From contig NZ_CP009312.1 in NCBI RefSeq assembly GCF_001293125.1, forward strand, positions 680,192 to 744,191: a DNA stretch of 64,000 bases. Direction: 5' to 3'. This document shows positions 35,604 to 45,127 of the stretch, one piece after another. The notes beneath the pieces were generated by a model. It made no database searches and was not told the DNA's origin. It saw only the letters and a program-made list of their open reading frames with translations. Source of the stretch: Lawsonella clevelandensis. Its GTDB lineage: Bacteria; Actinomycetota; Actinomycetes; Mycobacteriales; Mycobacteriaceae. A program made the translations under genes and the position numbers. How positions within the stretch are numbered: position 1 is the first letter of the stretch; each line of letters starts with the position of its first letter.

Positions 35604-36497
35604 ATGGCCGGCCCAAAGACACCCACGAAGAACGCTGGAAAGCCTGGCAAGAAACGCTCACTGTCGGCACGCGGTTGGGTCCCTGACTACCACGGCGCCT
35701 GGGCAATGGTGTTTGTTCCCATCACCTTAGGCATCATCATTGGCGGCTTTGTCCCCGCGCAGATCCCTCTCTACCTTCTGTGGGTGGTGGGCTACTTCTG
35801 TTTCTTCGCCCTCACGAAGTGGTTTGTAGCACGTCGCAGCTCCATCTACGTCACTCCCGTCAAAGCGTACGTGTGTATCTCTGCGGTGCTGGGCATCCTC
35901 ACCCTTTGGAGCGCCCCCAAACTACTCCTGTGGGCACCCTGGTTTGTCATTCTCATCATCACCACCGTCGTCCTCATTAAGGAGCGAAAAGAACGCACCA
36001 TGGGGGCGCGCGGCATCACTGTTGCTGCAGGTGTCCTGGTTGGTGCAGTGGCCTACGACCTGGGTACCGGCTTCCAGCGGTCGAGTTTCTCGCTCCTCCC
36101 TGTCCCTGTCGATACCCATATGGCGGCCCTTGCCGGACACAACTGGTCGAGCTCGGTGACGGGCTGGAATTGGATGTGGCTAGTTTCCCTCATCCTCCTG
36201 TTCTATTTCTTCGGAACTGTCCCCGTGGTCAAAACCGTCATCCGGGAACGCCGCAGCACTCCCCACCTGGTGTTTTCTATTGTCTTCCATGCCGTGGCTG
36301 CAATCTTTGCCCTGGTGAGCGCAGTGTTGGGATGGACCGGCTGGGTACTCTTCGCGGTGTTTGTCGCCCTGCTGGCCCGTTCAGCCTACTTCCCCTTGAC
36401 GATGCGCTTCCAGGGTAAAAAGTGGAGCGCCAAGGCGATCGGTATTACCGAGATTGTCTTTACTGCGCTGGTAGTTATCGCACTGTGGCTCCCTTAG
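35604..36497 (+). CDS. YwiC-like membrane protein
   Basis: A 297-residue protein with about nine hydrophobic helices. The family signature WVPDYHGAWAMVFVP is near residues 26-40; PLTMR and KAIGITEIVFTALVV are near the end. The first 24 residues are strongly basic (KKRSL). GAAAGGA stands eight bases upstream of the ATG. YwiC-like proteins lie near anaerobic respiration genes in Bacillus and are widespread in Corynebacteriales, but the function is not known. It follows the anchored protein after 104 bp on the same strand. Confidence 0.82.
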   Translation: MAGPKTPTKNAGKPGKKRSLSARGWVPDYHGAWAMVFVPITLGIIIGGFVPAQIPLYLLWVVGYFCFFALTKWFVARRSSIYVTPVKAYVCISAVLGILTLWSAPKLLLWAPWFVILIITTVVLIKERKERTMGARGITVAAGVLVGAVAYDLGTGFQRSSFSLLPVPVDTHMAALAGHNWSSSVTGWNWMWLVSLILLFYFFGTVPVVKTVIRERRSTPHLVFSIVFHAVAAIFALVSAVLGWTGWVLFAVFVALLARSAYFPLTMRFQGKKWSAKAIGITEIVFTALVVIALWLP

Positions 36498-36864
36498 CAG
36501 AGAGAGACACATCACTGGCAGAGCCCCGGCCGCTTCACCATTGAACACTTTTTTCCTATCTGTAAAAACACAGCATTATTGCTATTTTTTGACAGCGTAT
36601 TGGTCTTATGGCCATAAGGGAAAAACATGGCTCGGGACAACTTTCTAGATTTTTCTCAGAGTAATTATTTCGGTCTAAACGAAATAAAAGACCAGTTGAG
36701 AGCTTTTTTATTATGCGACGGATGTCGCTAACGTCGGCAGATCATCTCTCCCCTCTTTGCAATCGCGGCATGTCGTTCTACAGTTGTGGCGTAACAACAA
36801 TCACGGTTGGATAAACACCTTCTCCCCTTCAGTTTTCCAACCACCACAGAATAAGGATGCTCCC
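36498..36864. other. AT-rich intergenic stretch
   Basis: This 367-bp stretch is much richer in A and T than the genes beside it. It holds T-runs (TTTTTT at several places), a 14-bp perfect palindrome CTTATGGCCATAAG (36605-36618), a TTGACA at 36589-36594 and the candidate small gene listed next. The 3' part leads to the secreted protein at 36865, whose ATG follows AAGGAT. Confidence 0.65.
36627..36731 (+). CDS. Candidate 34-residue small protein
   Basis: A short open frame from ATG to TAA encodes MARDNFLDFSQSNYFGLNEI then KDQLRAFLLCDGCR. AAGGG lies six bases upstream of the ATG. TTGACA at 36589 and CATAAG at 36613, 18 bases apart, form a possible promoter. The peptide is mixed charged and hydrophobic and ends with CDGC. 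Its low G+C differs from the neighbours. No known family is recognised. The alternative is that the stretch is a non-coding leader with an accidental frame. Confidence 0.4.
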   Translation: MARDNFLDFSQSNYFGLNEIKDQLRAFLLCDGCR

Positions 36865-37677
36865 ATGAAATCCTGGCTTCGCTCAACTGCGCTCGCGGTG
36901 GTGTCAGCGATCACCCTCACCGGTGCTCCCGCCATCGCCAACGCAGCCCCCACCGATACCCCCGACACGGCTCCCGCCACGCAACAGGCCGCACAGGAGC
37001 AGCTCGAGCACGCCGTCCACACCTTGGAAGGTTTGACCACCAATGAGGACGGCAACGGCATCACCCTCAAGGACGGCACCTTCAAGGTCACCAAAGAGGG
37101 CGACAAGCTCGAGATCGTTGACGGCCAAGGCAAGCCCGTCATCTCCGTCCCGCTGAAGGGCATCTTCGGAGACTCCATCTACACCCTCCGCGCTTCCCTC
37201 AGCAGCAATGCCAAGACCATCACCCTCACCAAGGGGCAGTTTGAGGCCAAGGCCACCAAGGACCAGCTCGCCAAGAAGAACCGCTTCGAAAGCAATACCA
37301 AAGCATGGTTCCACCTCTACCGCGACTACGCTGACTACGCACTGCAGCACGACACCCTGAACTTTGTGGGCGGCACCGCGCTCGGTGTCATCACCGGTAT
37401 CGTCGGCGGCTTCATTACCTACCTCGCCCTCGAACTCGTCAGCTACCCGCTGCGTCTCGTCCTTGCCCTCACCATCATTGGTATTCCGGTGAACTACCTG
37501 CTGGAATTCACCTTTGTGTTCACCGGCGTCACCGTTGTCATCATCTCCACGCTCAACATGCCAGCCGTGCTGTCCTCCAAGCTGGCCAAGGATCCAGTCG
37601 CCCACAAGAAGGCTAACCGCCTGCTCCGCGGCACTAAGGCCTACTTCACCGGCGGCGATGTCGCCCGCGTACGCTAA
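36865..37677 (+). CDS. Secreted protein with C-terminal hydrophobic region, paralogue A
   Basis: A 270-residue exported protein. Residues 1-27 are a signal peptide with cleavage after ANA. A soluble domain follows: helix around QEQLEHAVHTLEGL, then strands GTFKVTKEGDKLEIVDGQGK, VISVPLKGIFGDSIYTLRAS and KTITLTKGQ. After a basic linker the C-terminus is hydrophobic and glycine-rich (VGGTALGVITGIVGGFITYL, then LRLVLALTIIGIPVNYLL and VTVVIISTLN). It has the same layout as the convergent gene at 37814-38542, and the beta domains align. Related secreted proteins occur in Corynebacteriales; the type resembles what is filed as DUF8020, but I cannot confirm this. The glycine pattern may insert into membranes. 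Function unknown. Confidence 0.72.
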   Translation: MKSWLRSTALAVVSAITLTGAPAIANAAPTDTPDTAPATQQAAQEQLEHAVHTLEGLTTNEDGNGITLKDGTFKVTKEGDKLEIVDGQGKPVISVPLKGIFGDSIYTLRASLSSNAKTITLTKGQFEAKATKDQLAKKNRFESNTKAWFHLYRDYADYALQHDTLNFVGGTALGVITGIVGGFITYLALELVSYPLRLVLALTIIGIPVNYLLEFTFVFTGVTVVIISTLNMPAVLSSKLAKDPVAHKKANRLLRGTKAYFTGGDVARVR

Positions 37678-37756
37678 GTAGTACTACACTTGCGCTACTT
37701 CGGCTCAGCACCATGCTGAGCGAGACTCGACTTACGAGGCTCCCTATAGAGAAAAA

Positions 37757-37792
37757 GAACAATCCCCAGCTCGTGCAAGCTGGGGATTGTTC
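37757..37792 (-). terminator. Intrinsic terminator between the convergent paralogues
   Basis: Arms GAACAATCCCCAGCT (37757-37771) and its complement (37778-37792) surround CGTGCA. The minus strand continues TTTTTCTC, so it ends the minus-strand paralogue, 21 bp behind its stop; it may also block read-through from the plus strand. Confidence 0.85.
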
Positions 37793-37813
37793 TGTCACAC
37801 CTGGGTATAGCGG

Positions 37814-38542
37814 TTAGAACCAGTTGAGGTGGAAGAGGTTGTTCCAGAATCGCTTAACGGTGCCATTAACCTGGGGATTGTCGGAGGCAAGAGGAAGTGC
37901 AGCGGAGCCGACAAACCAGCCGGCAGCACAGGTGAAGGGTACGGAAAGGACTGCACCAGCACCGCAGCCAAGGACACCGCCGAGGTAGAAGTAAAGCGGA
38001 TCTTTGTCGGTGGAGACTTTAGCGAGATTGATGTAATCAACGACGGCACCGTCGCCAACTTTACCAATTTCGGACGTGTAGGCGGAGGCGAGCTTAGCCT
38101 CGCGCGTCTTTTCGACTGCACTCAGCGGACGGTACGTGGTGTCTGCCGGACGCTGGAAGGTGACGGACGTGCCATCCTTCGCAACGTGTGCGGTGAGGGT
38201 GTAGATGCCTTGCTTGGAAGCATCGAAGCCCAGCAGCGGAAGAGTCATGAGGACGCTGCCATTGTGGCCGACAAGCTCCAGTCCACGGTTGTTATCCGCC
38301 AGGCGAACTGTGCCCTTCTCGACGGAGAGAGTATTGGCGTCCTGGGAGAGGCTACCAAAACGGAACTGTTGGCCCATCTTCTGGATTTGAGCTTGGGACA
38401 AGGGAGCCGGAGCGGTCTCAGCCGGGGTGGCTGACGCGATGGCGGGTAGCGTTACGATAGCGACAGCCGCAGATACTGCAACTGCGAGAGACTTCAGAAC
38501 GTTTTCATGATGACTCGTTGGTCGATGTGACGTAGCTAACAC
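37814..38542 (-). CDS. Secreted protein with glycine-rich C-terminus, paralogue B
   Basis: A frame of 242 residues from GTG 38542. Its core parallels paralogue A: signal-like hydrophobic stretch ending PAIASA, helix PLSQAQIQKMGQQF, strands KGTVRLADNNRGLELVGHNG, VLMTLPLLGFDASKQGIYTL and SVTFQ, then a hydrophobic glycine-rich end (YLGGVLGCGAGAVLSVPFTC). The 17 residues before VLKSLAVAV are polar and unlike a signal peptide start. An ATG at 38508 in another frame reads MKTF then stops; one extra A in its AAAA run would give MKNVLKSLAVAV, matching the MKSWLRSTALAVV start of A. The original start therefore seems lost. The gene may be expressed weakly from GTG or be silent. Confidence 0.68.
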   Translation of the reverse strand: MLATSHRPTSHHENVLKSLAVAVSAAVAIVTLPAIASATPAETAPAPLSQAQIQKMGQQFRFGSLSQDANTLSVEKGTVRLADNNRGLELVGHNGSVLMTLPLLGFDASKQGIYTLTAHVAKDGTSVTFQRPADTTYRPLSAVEKTREAKLASAYTSEIGKVGDGAVVDYINLAKVSTDKDPLYFYLGGVLGCGAGAVLSVPFTCAAGWFVGSAALPLASDNPQVNGTVKRFWNNLFHLNWF

Positions 38543-38858
38543 TACACATATAAGTGGGCCTTGACCAGGGTATTTTCACCATGAGCGAACAGTAACGGTT
38601 GAGTAAAGTACTACCCGCGAGTACTCCACAGACGCGGACACATTATCGACACCGTGTTCACGCATCTACACAAACAGCCAGCCCTGTGCATATTTTCGCA
38701 CAGGGCTGGCTGTCAAATATGGGGTTATTCTGCCACATTAGCAATGTTTCACAACGTGGTGAGCGTTGCACGATTGTAACCTACCATCGTGGAAACACCA
38801 CCGTCTTCACCGTGCTAGCCTACGCCAACACGTGGCAGTGGATATACGTGGCGATGGT
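38543..38858. other. Intergenic stretch between paralogue B and groEL
   Basis: This 316-bp gap has the promoter region of paralogue B at its left end and the groEL 3' end at its right. It contains the 16-bp-arm hairpin listed separately. No credible small gene is seen. Confidence 0.55.
38674..38713 (-). terminator. Hairpin behind groEL
   Basis: Arms ACAGCCAGCCCTGTGC and the complement (16 bp) enclose ATATTTTC. It lies 146 bp behind the groEL stop. The minus strand continues TTGTGTAG, a weak U-tract, so the assignment to groEL is likely but not certain. Confidence 0.6.
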
Positions 38859-41182
<2,324 letters not shown>

Positions 41183-41235
41183 CCCGGCTCCTTCACAGTA
41201 TATTTTCATTATGTGAAAAGTTTTTTCCATTTTCA

Positions 41236-41264
41236 TTGACAGCGGGGGAGACCTCCCCTACCCT
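41236..41264 (+). promoter_or_regulatory. Promoter driving the leaderless mini-ORF and LeuA-domain gene
   Basis: TTGACA (41236-41241) and TACCCT (41259-41264) are 17 bases apart. The spacer holds a GGGGAG-AC-CTCCCC dyad that could be an operator. Seven bases after the -10 is the A of ATG 41272, so the transcript probably starts at the initiation codon. Confidence 0.65.
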
Positions 41265-41271
41265 CTTAACC

Positions 41272-41328
41272 ATGAACACGAAGCACCTAGTAGTAGCTCA
41301 CAGCCGCAGTGGGGTCATCACGGACTAG
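41272..41328 (+). CDS. Leaderless 18-residue upstream peptide (leader of the LeuA-domain gene)
   Basis: The frame encodes MNTKHLVVAHSRSGVITD. It begins where transcription is predicted to start, so it would be translated without a Shine-Dalgarno site, which is frequent in Mycobacteriales. The end of the peptide coding region overlaps a possible stem: CCGCAGT at 41303-41309 pairs with ACTGCGG at 41336-41342, with GGGG/CCCC inside. A conserved pseudoknot called the LEU element is known upstream of actinobacterial leuA; this leader could be its relative. The peptide has only one Leu, so classic Leu-codon attenuation is not supported. Confidence 0.5.
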   Translation: MNTKHLVVAHSRSGVITD

Positions 41329-41401
41329 CCCCCTTACTGCGGTGGAGAGAAGTGCTGGTCCACACACCCACGGACCACCCTGCACAGAAAGCTCCTCTCC
41401 A

Positions 41402-42031
41402 ATGTCTACTCACCGCTTCTCCTCCCCTACCTCCCACACCACCACAACCGCCTCCCGCCCCAACTCCCCCATAGCGCCGGCGGCCACCCCCAACCTGCGG
41501 GACAACAACCCCTTTACCGAGCGGACCCGTTACCCCCTCCCCATCGAATTGTGCCCCTTCGCTGCCGGTATGTCCGAGGACAAATTCGACCGCACCTTCC
41601 GTACCCCCGGCAGCATCATGCTCGGCGCCTTCGGCAGCCAGCCCACCAGCCGCGGCCGCTCCCAGTACATCGCTACCCTCACCATCGACGGCACCATGTG
41701 CTGCACCACCGCCGAAGCCACTGGCCCCATCCAGGCCCTCTGCTACATACTGGACAGCTTCGACATCCGCCTGGACATTAAGACGTTCCGCCAGCGCAAG
41801 ATGCCGGACAACCCCCACCACCAGTACGCCACCTTCCTGGAGATCGAGAACCGCTACTTCACCCACTGGTCCATCGGCTACGGCACCACCAGCGAAGAAG
41901 CCAGCCTCTCCGCCCTCATTGCGGCCGCCAACCAGTACCGCCAGCACCAGACCACCCTCCGCACCAGCGCCTCCACCGGCATCACCTACACGGGCAGCCT
42001 GGACGACACCAAAGAACGCCGTGCCGCCTAA
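41402..42031 (+). CDS. Free-standing LeuA allosteric (regulatory) domain protein
   Basis: A 209-residue protein whose C-terminal half matches the leucine-binding dimer domain of 2-isopropylmalate synthase: SQYIATLTIDGTMCCTTAEA, GPIQALCYILDSFDIRLDI, HHQYATFLEIENRYFTHWSI and GYGTTSEEASLSALIAAANQ. The first 85 residues are Pro/Thr-rich (SRPNSPIAPAATPNL), reminiscent of LeuA N-termini, but the catalytic HMGL barrel of about 400 residues is absent. ATG 41402 begins a plausible protein but has a poor ribosome site. It may bind leucine or another branched acid as a regulator, or be a leuA that lost its barrel. It lies 73 bp behind the leader peptide. Confidence 0.78.
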   Translation: MSTHRFSSPTSHTTTTASRPNSPIAPAATPNLRDNNPFTERTRYPLPIELCPFAAGMSEDKFDRTFRTPGSIMLGAFGSQPTSRGRSQYIATLTIDGTMCCTTAEATGPIQALCYILDSFDIRLDIKTFRQRKMPDNPHHQYATFLEIENRYFTHWSIGYGTTSEEASLSALIAAANQYRQHQTTLRTSASTGITYTGSLDDTKERRAA

Positions 42032-42189
42032 CTATCGACCAGCGGCACAACCATTGCGCAGCGCTCGGACACCCCTCGTACAGCCCGCGCACCTTTCACC
42101 CTATCCTCGCGGAAGGCTCACCGAAGGCTCGTGGGGGAAGGGTAAGCTGGGAGACATCACTACCCACCGACTAGAGGAGTCCACCACCC

Positions 42190-43584
42190 ATGACTGAGTC
42201 CTCACCCCTGGTTGGAGCAGACCAGCTCCGCACCCACATCGCCAGCCAAGGCGACCAGGTCAAAGCCGACCTCACCACAGCTGTCAGCTTCGATTCTGTC
42301 TTCGGCACCAACAATGGCTCTTGCGCGGCAAGCGCCGCCTGGGTTCAGCAGTCGTTCACGGAAGTTGGCATTGCCGACGTGCACTCGGTGGAGACCGTTG
42401 ACGGATCCTTCCCGCTTTTCGGTTTCACTGCCCCCGCGGACGGCTGCCCCACGGTGCTGCTGTACTGCCACCACGATGTGCAGCCGGCTGACGACCAGCC
42501 TGGCTGGAACTCCAACCCGTGGGAGCTGACGGAGAAGGAGGGGCGCTGGTATGGGCGCGGCACCGCCGACGACAAGGGCAATATGGTGGCGCACTTAGCT
42601 GCCCTGCGAGCGTTGCGGGAATGGGCTCCCCAGTCCGACCACCCCGAGCACACTTATGGTGGCATTGGCGTCCGGCTGGTTGTGGAGGGTTCCGAAGAGG
42701 CCGGCGGCGAAGGTTTGGAGATGCTCGTCGCGGAGCAACCCGAGCTGTTTGCGGCGGATGCGATTCTTATTGCGGACACCGGCAATGTGGCTGTTGGTGT
42801 TCCTACGATCAATATTTCACTGCGCGGCGTGGTGTCACTGAAGGTGACGGTGAAGACGCTGCGCTCCCCCATTCACTCGGGCCAGTATGGTGGCCCGGCT
42901 CCGGATGCCCTTTATGCCCTGATCCACATGTTGGCGAGCCTGCGGGACGCCGATGGTGGGTTGACCATTGATGGACTCGATGCCAGCCAAACCTGGGAAG
43001 GCGTGCAGTATTCGCCCGCAGAGTTTGCGGCGGATGCAGGTGTGCTGGAGGGAGTGGAGCTGTCCACGGCCGGTACACCTTCCGAGTTGGCGTGGGCTCG
43101 CCCGACACTGACCGTAACGGGTGTTGATGCGGCGAGCACGGCTCACGCGATTAATGCGGTGCCTGCGGAGGCATCGGCAATGCTGAACCTGCGGGTACCC
43201 CCGAAGATGGATGTGCGGGAGGCAGAGGAAAAGCTGATCGCCCATCTGCAGAACCATCGCCCGTGGAATGCCCAGGTGGAGTGTGAGCCGCTGGGGACAG
43301 GTGAGCCGTATCTGGCGGATACCTCTGGCAGTGCCCATGTGGGAATGCAACAGGCGTTGGCAGCAGCCTATGGCGTGTCTGTGGATAAGGTGGAGCTGAG
43401 TGCGGATGGCGGGTCCATCCCGCTGTGCGCGGCGCTGAAGACCGCCCACCCCAACACTCAGCTGGTGCTTTTCGGCGTCGAAGAACCTCTCTGCGGTATC
43501 CACGGCCCCAACGAGTCCGTCGACCCCACCGAAATCACCGCCATCGCCACTGCGGAGGCACTGTTCTTGGCGAATTATCGCTAA
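42190..43584 (+). CDS. M20-family dipeptidase
   Basis: A 464-residue zinc peptidase of the M20 family. Metal and catalytic residues are visible in LLYCHHDVQPAD (near residues 95-106), WYGRGTADDKGNMVAHLAAL (near residues 118-137), the Glu pair in VEGSEEAGGEGLEML and the Asp of ILIADTGN; the last His is in GIHGPNESVD near the C-terminus. A dimerisation lid lies between. AGGAG precedes the ATG by about eleven bases. Members cleave dipeptides or Cys-Gly. Its last five codons form the first hairpin of the array that follows. Confidence 0.9.
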   Translation: MTESSPLVGADQLRTHIASQGDQVKADLTTAVSFDSVFGTNNGSCAASAAWVQQSFTEVGIADVHSVETVDGSFPLFGFTAPADGCPTVLLYCHHDVQPADDQPGWNSNPWELTEKEGRWYGRGTADDKGNMVAHLAALRALREWAPQSDHPEHTYGGIGVRLVVEGSEEAGGEGLEMLVAEQPELFAADAILIADTGNVAVGVPTINISLRGVVSLKVTVKTLRSPIHSGQYGGPAPDALYALIHMLASLRDADGGLTIDGLDASQTWEGVQYSPAEFAADAGVLEGVELSTAGTPSELAWARPTLTVTGVDAASTAHAINAVPAEASAMLNLRVPPKMDVREAEEKLIAHLQNHRPWNAQVECEPLGTGEPYLADTSGSAHVGMQQALAAAYGVSVDKVELSADGGSIPLCAALKTAHPNTQLVLFGVEEPLCGIHGPNESVDPTEITAIATAEALFLANYR

Positions 43585-43701
43585 GAACCCACAAGCACAG
43601 TCTTAGCGAATTATCGCTAAGAACCCACAAGCGCAGTCTTAGCGAAAGTTCGCTAAGACTTAGCAAGCGCCGCCTGGCGAGTTTTCGCTAGGCGGCGCTT
43701 G
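43565..43701. repeat. Array of four hairpins with a period of about 36 bp
   Basis: Four palindromes follow one another: 43565-43586 (overlapping the end of the peptidase gene), 43601-43622, 43637-43658 and 43664-43701. Their centres are 36, 36 and 35 bases apart. The first three share TCTTRGCGA and TCGCTAAGA arms; between them lie near-identical spacers ACCCACAAGCRCAG. The fourth is larger, with 17-bp arms (CAAGCGCCGCCTGGCGA) and a GTTT loop. The outer units look like tandem copies of the gene's own 3' end. It could act as a multiple terminator, an mRNA stabiliser, or a REP-like element. Confidence 0.75.
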
Positions 43702-43872
43702 TCGTTTGTGTGGGCAAGGCCCGCACGCGTTCTTTGTGGGGCGGCTGCGGACCTTGTTTGTGGTGTGTAGTTGTTGTGTGGTGTCGGCCGGTTAGCTGCC
43801 GGACTGTGTGAGCACCGATAATGCGCTAGCTCTGGTGGGAGGCTAGTTCTGGGGTGTGTGCACTGCGGTGGG
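43702..43872. other. Intergenic remainder without recognised features
   Basis: This part between the hairpin array and the MMPL remnant is rich in GTGTG and TTGTG motifs. No gene or clear signal is seen. It may be the eroded 3' flank of the transporter gene. Confidence 0.5.
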
Positions 43873-44085
43873 CTAGTGTGTTGGGCCACCAGATGAGTCT
43901 CCGGTGGTGGTGAAGATGGCGGGGATGAGGAGGGTGCGGACGAGGAAGGTGTCGAGGAGGACGCCGAGGGAGACGATAATGCCGCACTGTGCCATGGCGA
44001 TGAGGGGGAGGACGCCGAGGACGACGAAGGCTGCGGCGAGGGTGGCGCCGATGGTGATCCAGGCTGCGATGACGCGTTTATCCAT
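43873..44085 (-). pseudogene. C-terminal remnant of an MMPL/RND-type transporter
   Basis: A frame of 70 codons encodes ITIGATLAAAFVVLGVLPLI, then AMAQCGIIVSLGVLLDTFLV and RTLLIPAIF, which is the characteristic end of MMPL lipid exporters (two final helices with GVLLDTxxVRxLLxPA). A complete gene has 700-1000 codons; everything before these 60 residues is missing. An ATG (MDKRVIAAW) begins the frame, but a fragment of two helices cannot transport. It is best seen as a deletion remnant, though a small membrane peptide could still be made. Confidence 0.75.
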
Positions 44086-44115
44086 ACCTTTACGGTACGG
44101 GGTGGGGAGGAAAGT

Positions 44116-44153
44116 GACAGCCTATTTAGCGACAGGCTGTCTCTTTTTCTCTC
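44116..44153 (+). terminator. Plus-strand intrinsic terminator without an evident gene
   Basis: GACAGCCT and AGGCTGTC surround ten bases, followed by TCTTTTTCTCTCTT on the plus strand. Both neighbouring genes are on the minus strand, so it would stop read-through from the peptidase or an unseen transcript. Confidence 0.6.
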
Positions 44154-44255
44154 TTGGCTGACGTGGAGTAGGAGAAAAGGGCATGCGGATGGCGGAGCAC
44201 CCCGCCTCCACCGGGAGGAGGCCGTGTGGGGAGGAGGCGGGGCGGCCGCTACATG

Positions 44256-44798
44256 TTAGTCGTTCGCAAGAACCACAACGACGTCCTCGGAGTGCTTGTT
44301 GAGCCACTCGGGACGGACGGCAGTGGTGAACTTAAGCTGTTTGGCGATACTTTCCGCGGCGGCCTTCGACTGCGGGTTGTCTTTGTAGAAGACGGTGGAG
44401 GCGCTGAGGGATCCGCAGGCGCCTTGCGGGCAGTTGGCGGCGGCGGTCTGGTTGGCCCAGCCGGCATCGCGGAGTTCATCGCTGGTGCGGCCAGCATAAC
44501 CTTCGCGGGTAGTGTTGTTGAGGACGATGACGCGCACGGCAGCCTTGTCGACCTTCACCGGCTCATCCTTCTTCTGTTGTTCCTTGGAGGCAGCTTCGTT
44601 CTGGGAGACGGAGGAGCTGGAGGTGGTGGGATTGGTGCGGACATGTACCTGGTGGCGACCATTGTCGACCAGCATGAAGATGCCGACGATGGCGCAGACC
44701 AGTGCGGCGGCAATCAGTACCATGGCGAGTGCCCGGTACGGGAAGCCGGCGGAGTCGCGCTCAATGTTGTCTTGGGTGCTCTTGTTCATATCAGCCAC
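44256..44798 (-). CDS. LytR_C-domain membrane protein (VirR-like)
   Basis: A 180-residue protein with a cytoplasmic start, one transmembrane helix (RALAMVLIAAALVCAIVGIFM, about residues 23-43), a Ser/Thr/Lys-rich linker and a LytR_C domain (VRVIVLNNTTREGYAGRTSDEL, about 88-180) with a disulfide-like pair in NCPQGACGS. In mycobacteria the protein at this locus (Rv0431, VirR) controls envelope vesicle release and interacts with LCP cell-wall ligases. The order with DUF3263 upstream and def nearby is the same as in mycobacteria. Envelope-related function is likely by family. Confidence 0.83.
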   Translation of the reverse strand: MADMNKSTQDNIERDSAGFPYRALAMVLIAAALVCAIVGIFMLVDNGRHQVHVRTNPTTSSSSVSQNEAASKEQQKKDEPVKVDKAAVRVIVLNNTTREGYAGRTSDELRDAGWANQTAAANCPQGACGSLSASTVFYKDNPQSKAAAESIAKQLKFTTAVRPEWLNKHSEDVVVVLAND

Positions 44799-44878
44799 GC
44801 TGCTAGTTTAGCGGTTATTAGGGGAGGCCGTACGCTGACGGCGCGTTTCGATCTCAAAATTAGTGCGGATACCGGCGG

Positions 44879-45121
44879 TTACACCCTTTTTCCGCGCTGG
44901 TGACGGGCCCTTGAGCGGGAGTCTGCCACTCGCTGGAGCCGTCGGACCAAAGCCGGATCCTCTGCCATCGCGTCGGGTTTGTCGAGCAGAGTGTTGAGCT
45001 TTTGGTAGTAGCGGGTGGCGTTCATGTCGAACTGCACCCGGATAGCGTCTTCCTTGCTGGCTGCGTAGCGCCACCATTGGCGTTCAAAGGCCAGCAGCGC
45101 GCGCTCGTCGTCCGTCAACAC
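44879..45121 (-). CDS. DUF3263-family small protein
   Basis: An 80-residue protein, probably starting at GTG 45121, with AGGAG nine bases upstream inside the thrC stop region. The family pattern is clear: LTDDERALLAFERQWWRYA followed by KEDAIRVQFDMNATRYYQKL and NTLLDKPDAMAEDPALVRRL. It may be a DNA- or RNA-binding protein because the C-terminus is Arg-rich (SRSRARHQRGKRV), but no function is known. It is between thrC and the LytR_C gene; Rv0430 occupies the same place in mycobacteria. Confidence 0.82.
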   Translation of the reverse strand: MLTDDERALLAFERQWWRYAASKEDAIRVQFDMNATRYYQKLNTLLDKPDAMAEDPALVRRLQRVADSRSRARHQRGKRV

Positions 45122-45127
45122 CCTGGT

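Noticed and set aside
41309-41401. An earlier start for the LeuA-domain gene
   Set aside because: The extra residues overlap the mini-ORF and the predicted stem and resemble no LeuA N-terminus.
43565-43701. CRISPR array
   Set aside because: The period suits a CRISPR, but the repeated parts are palindromes with near-identical spacers, there are only four units, the first is inside a gene, and no cas genes are present.
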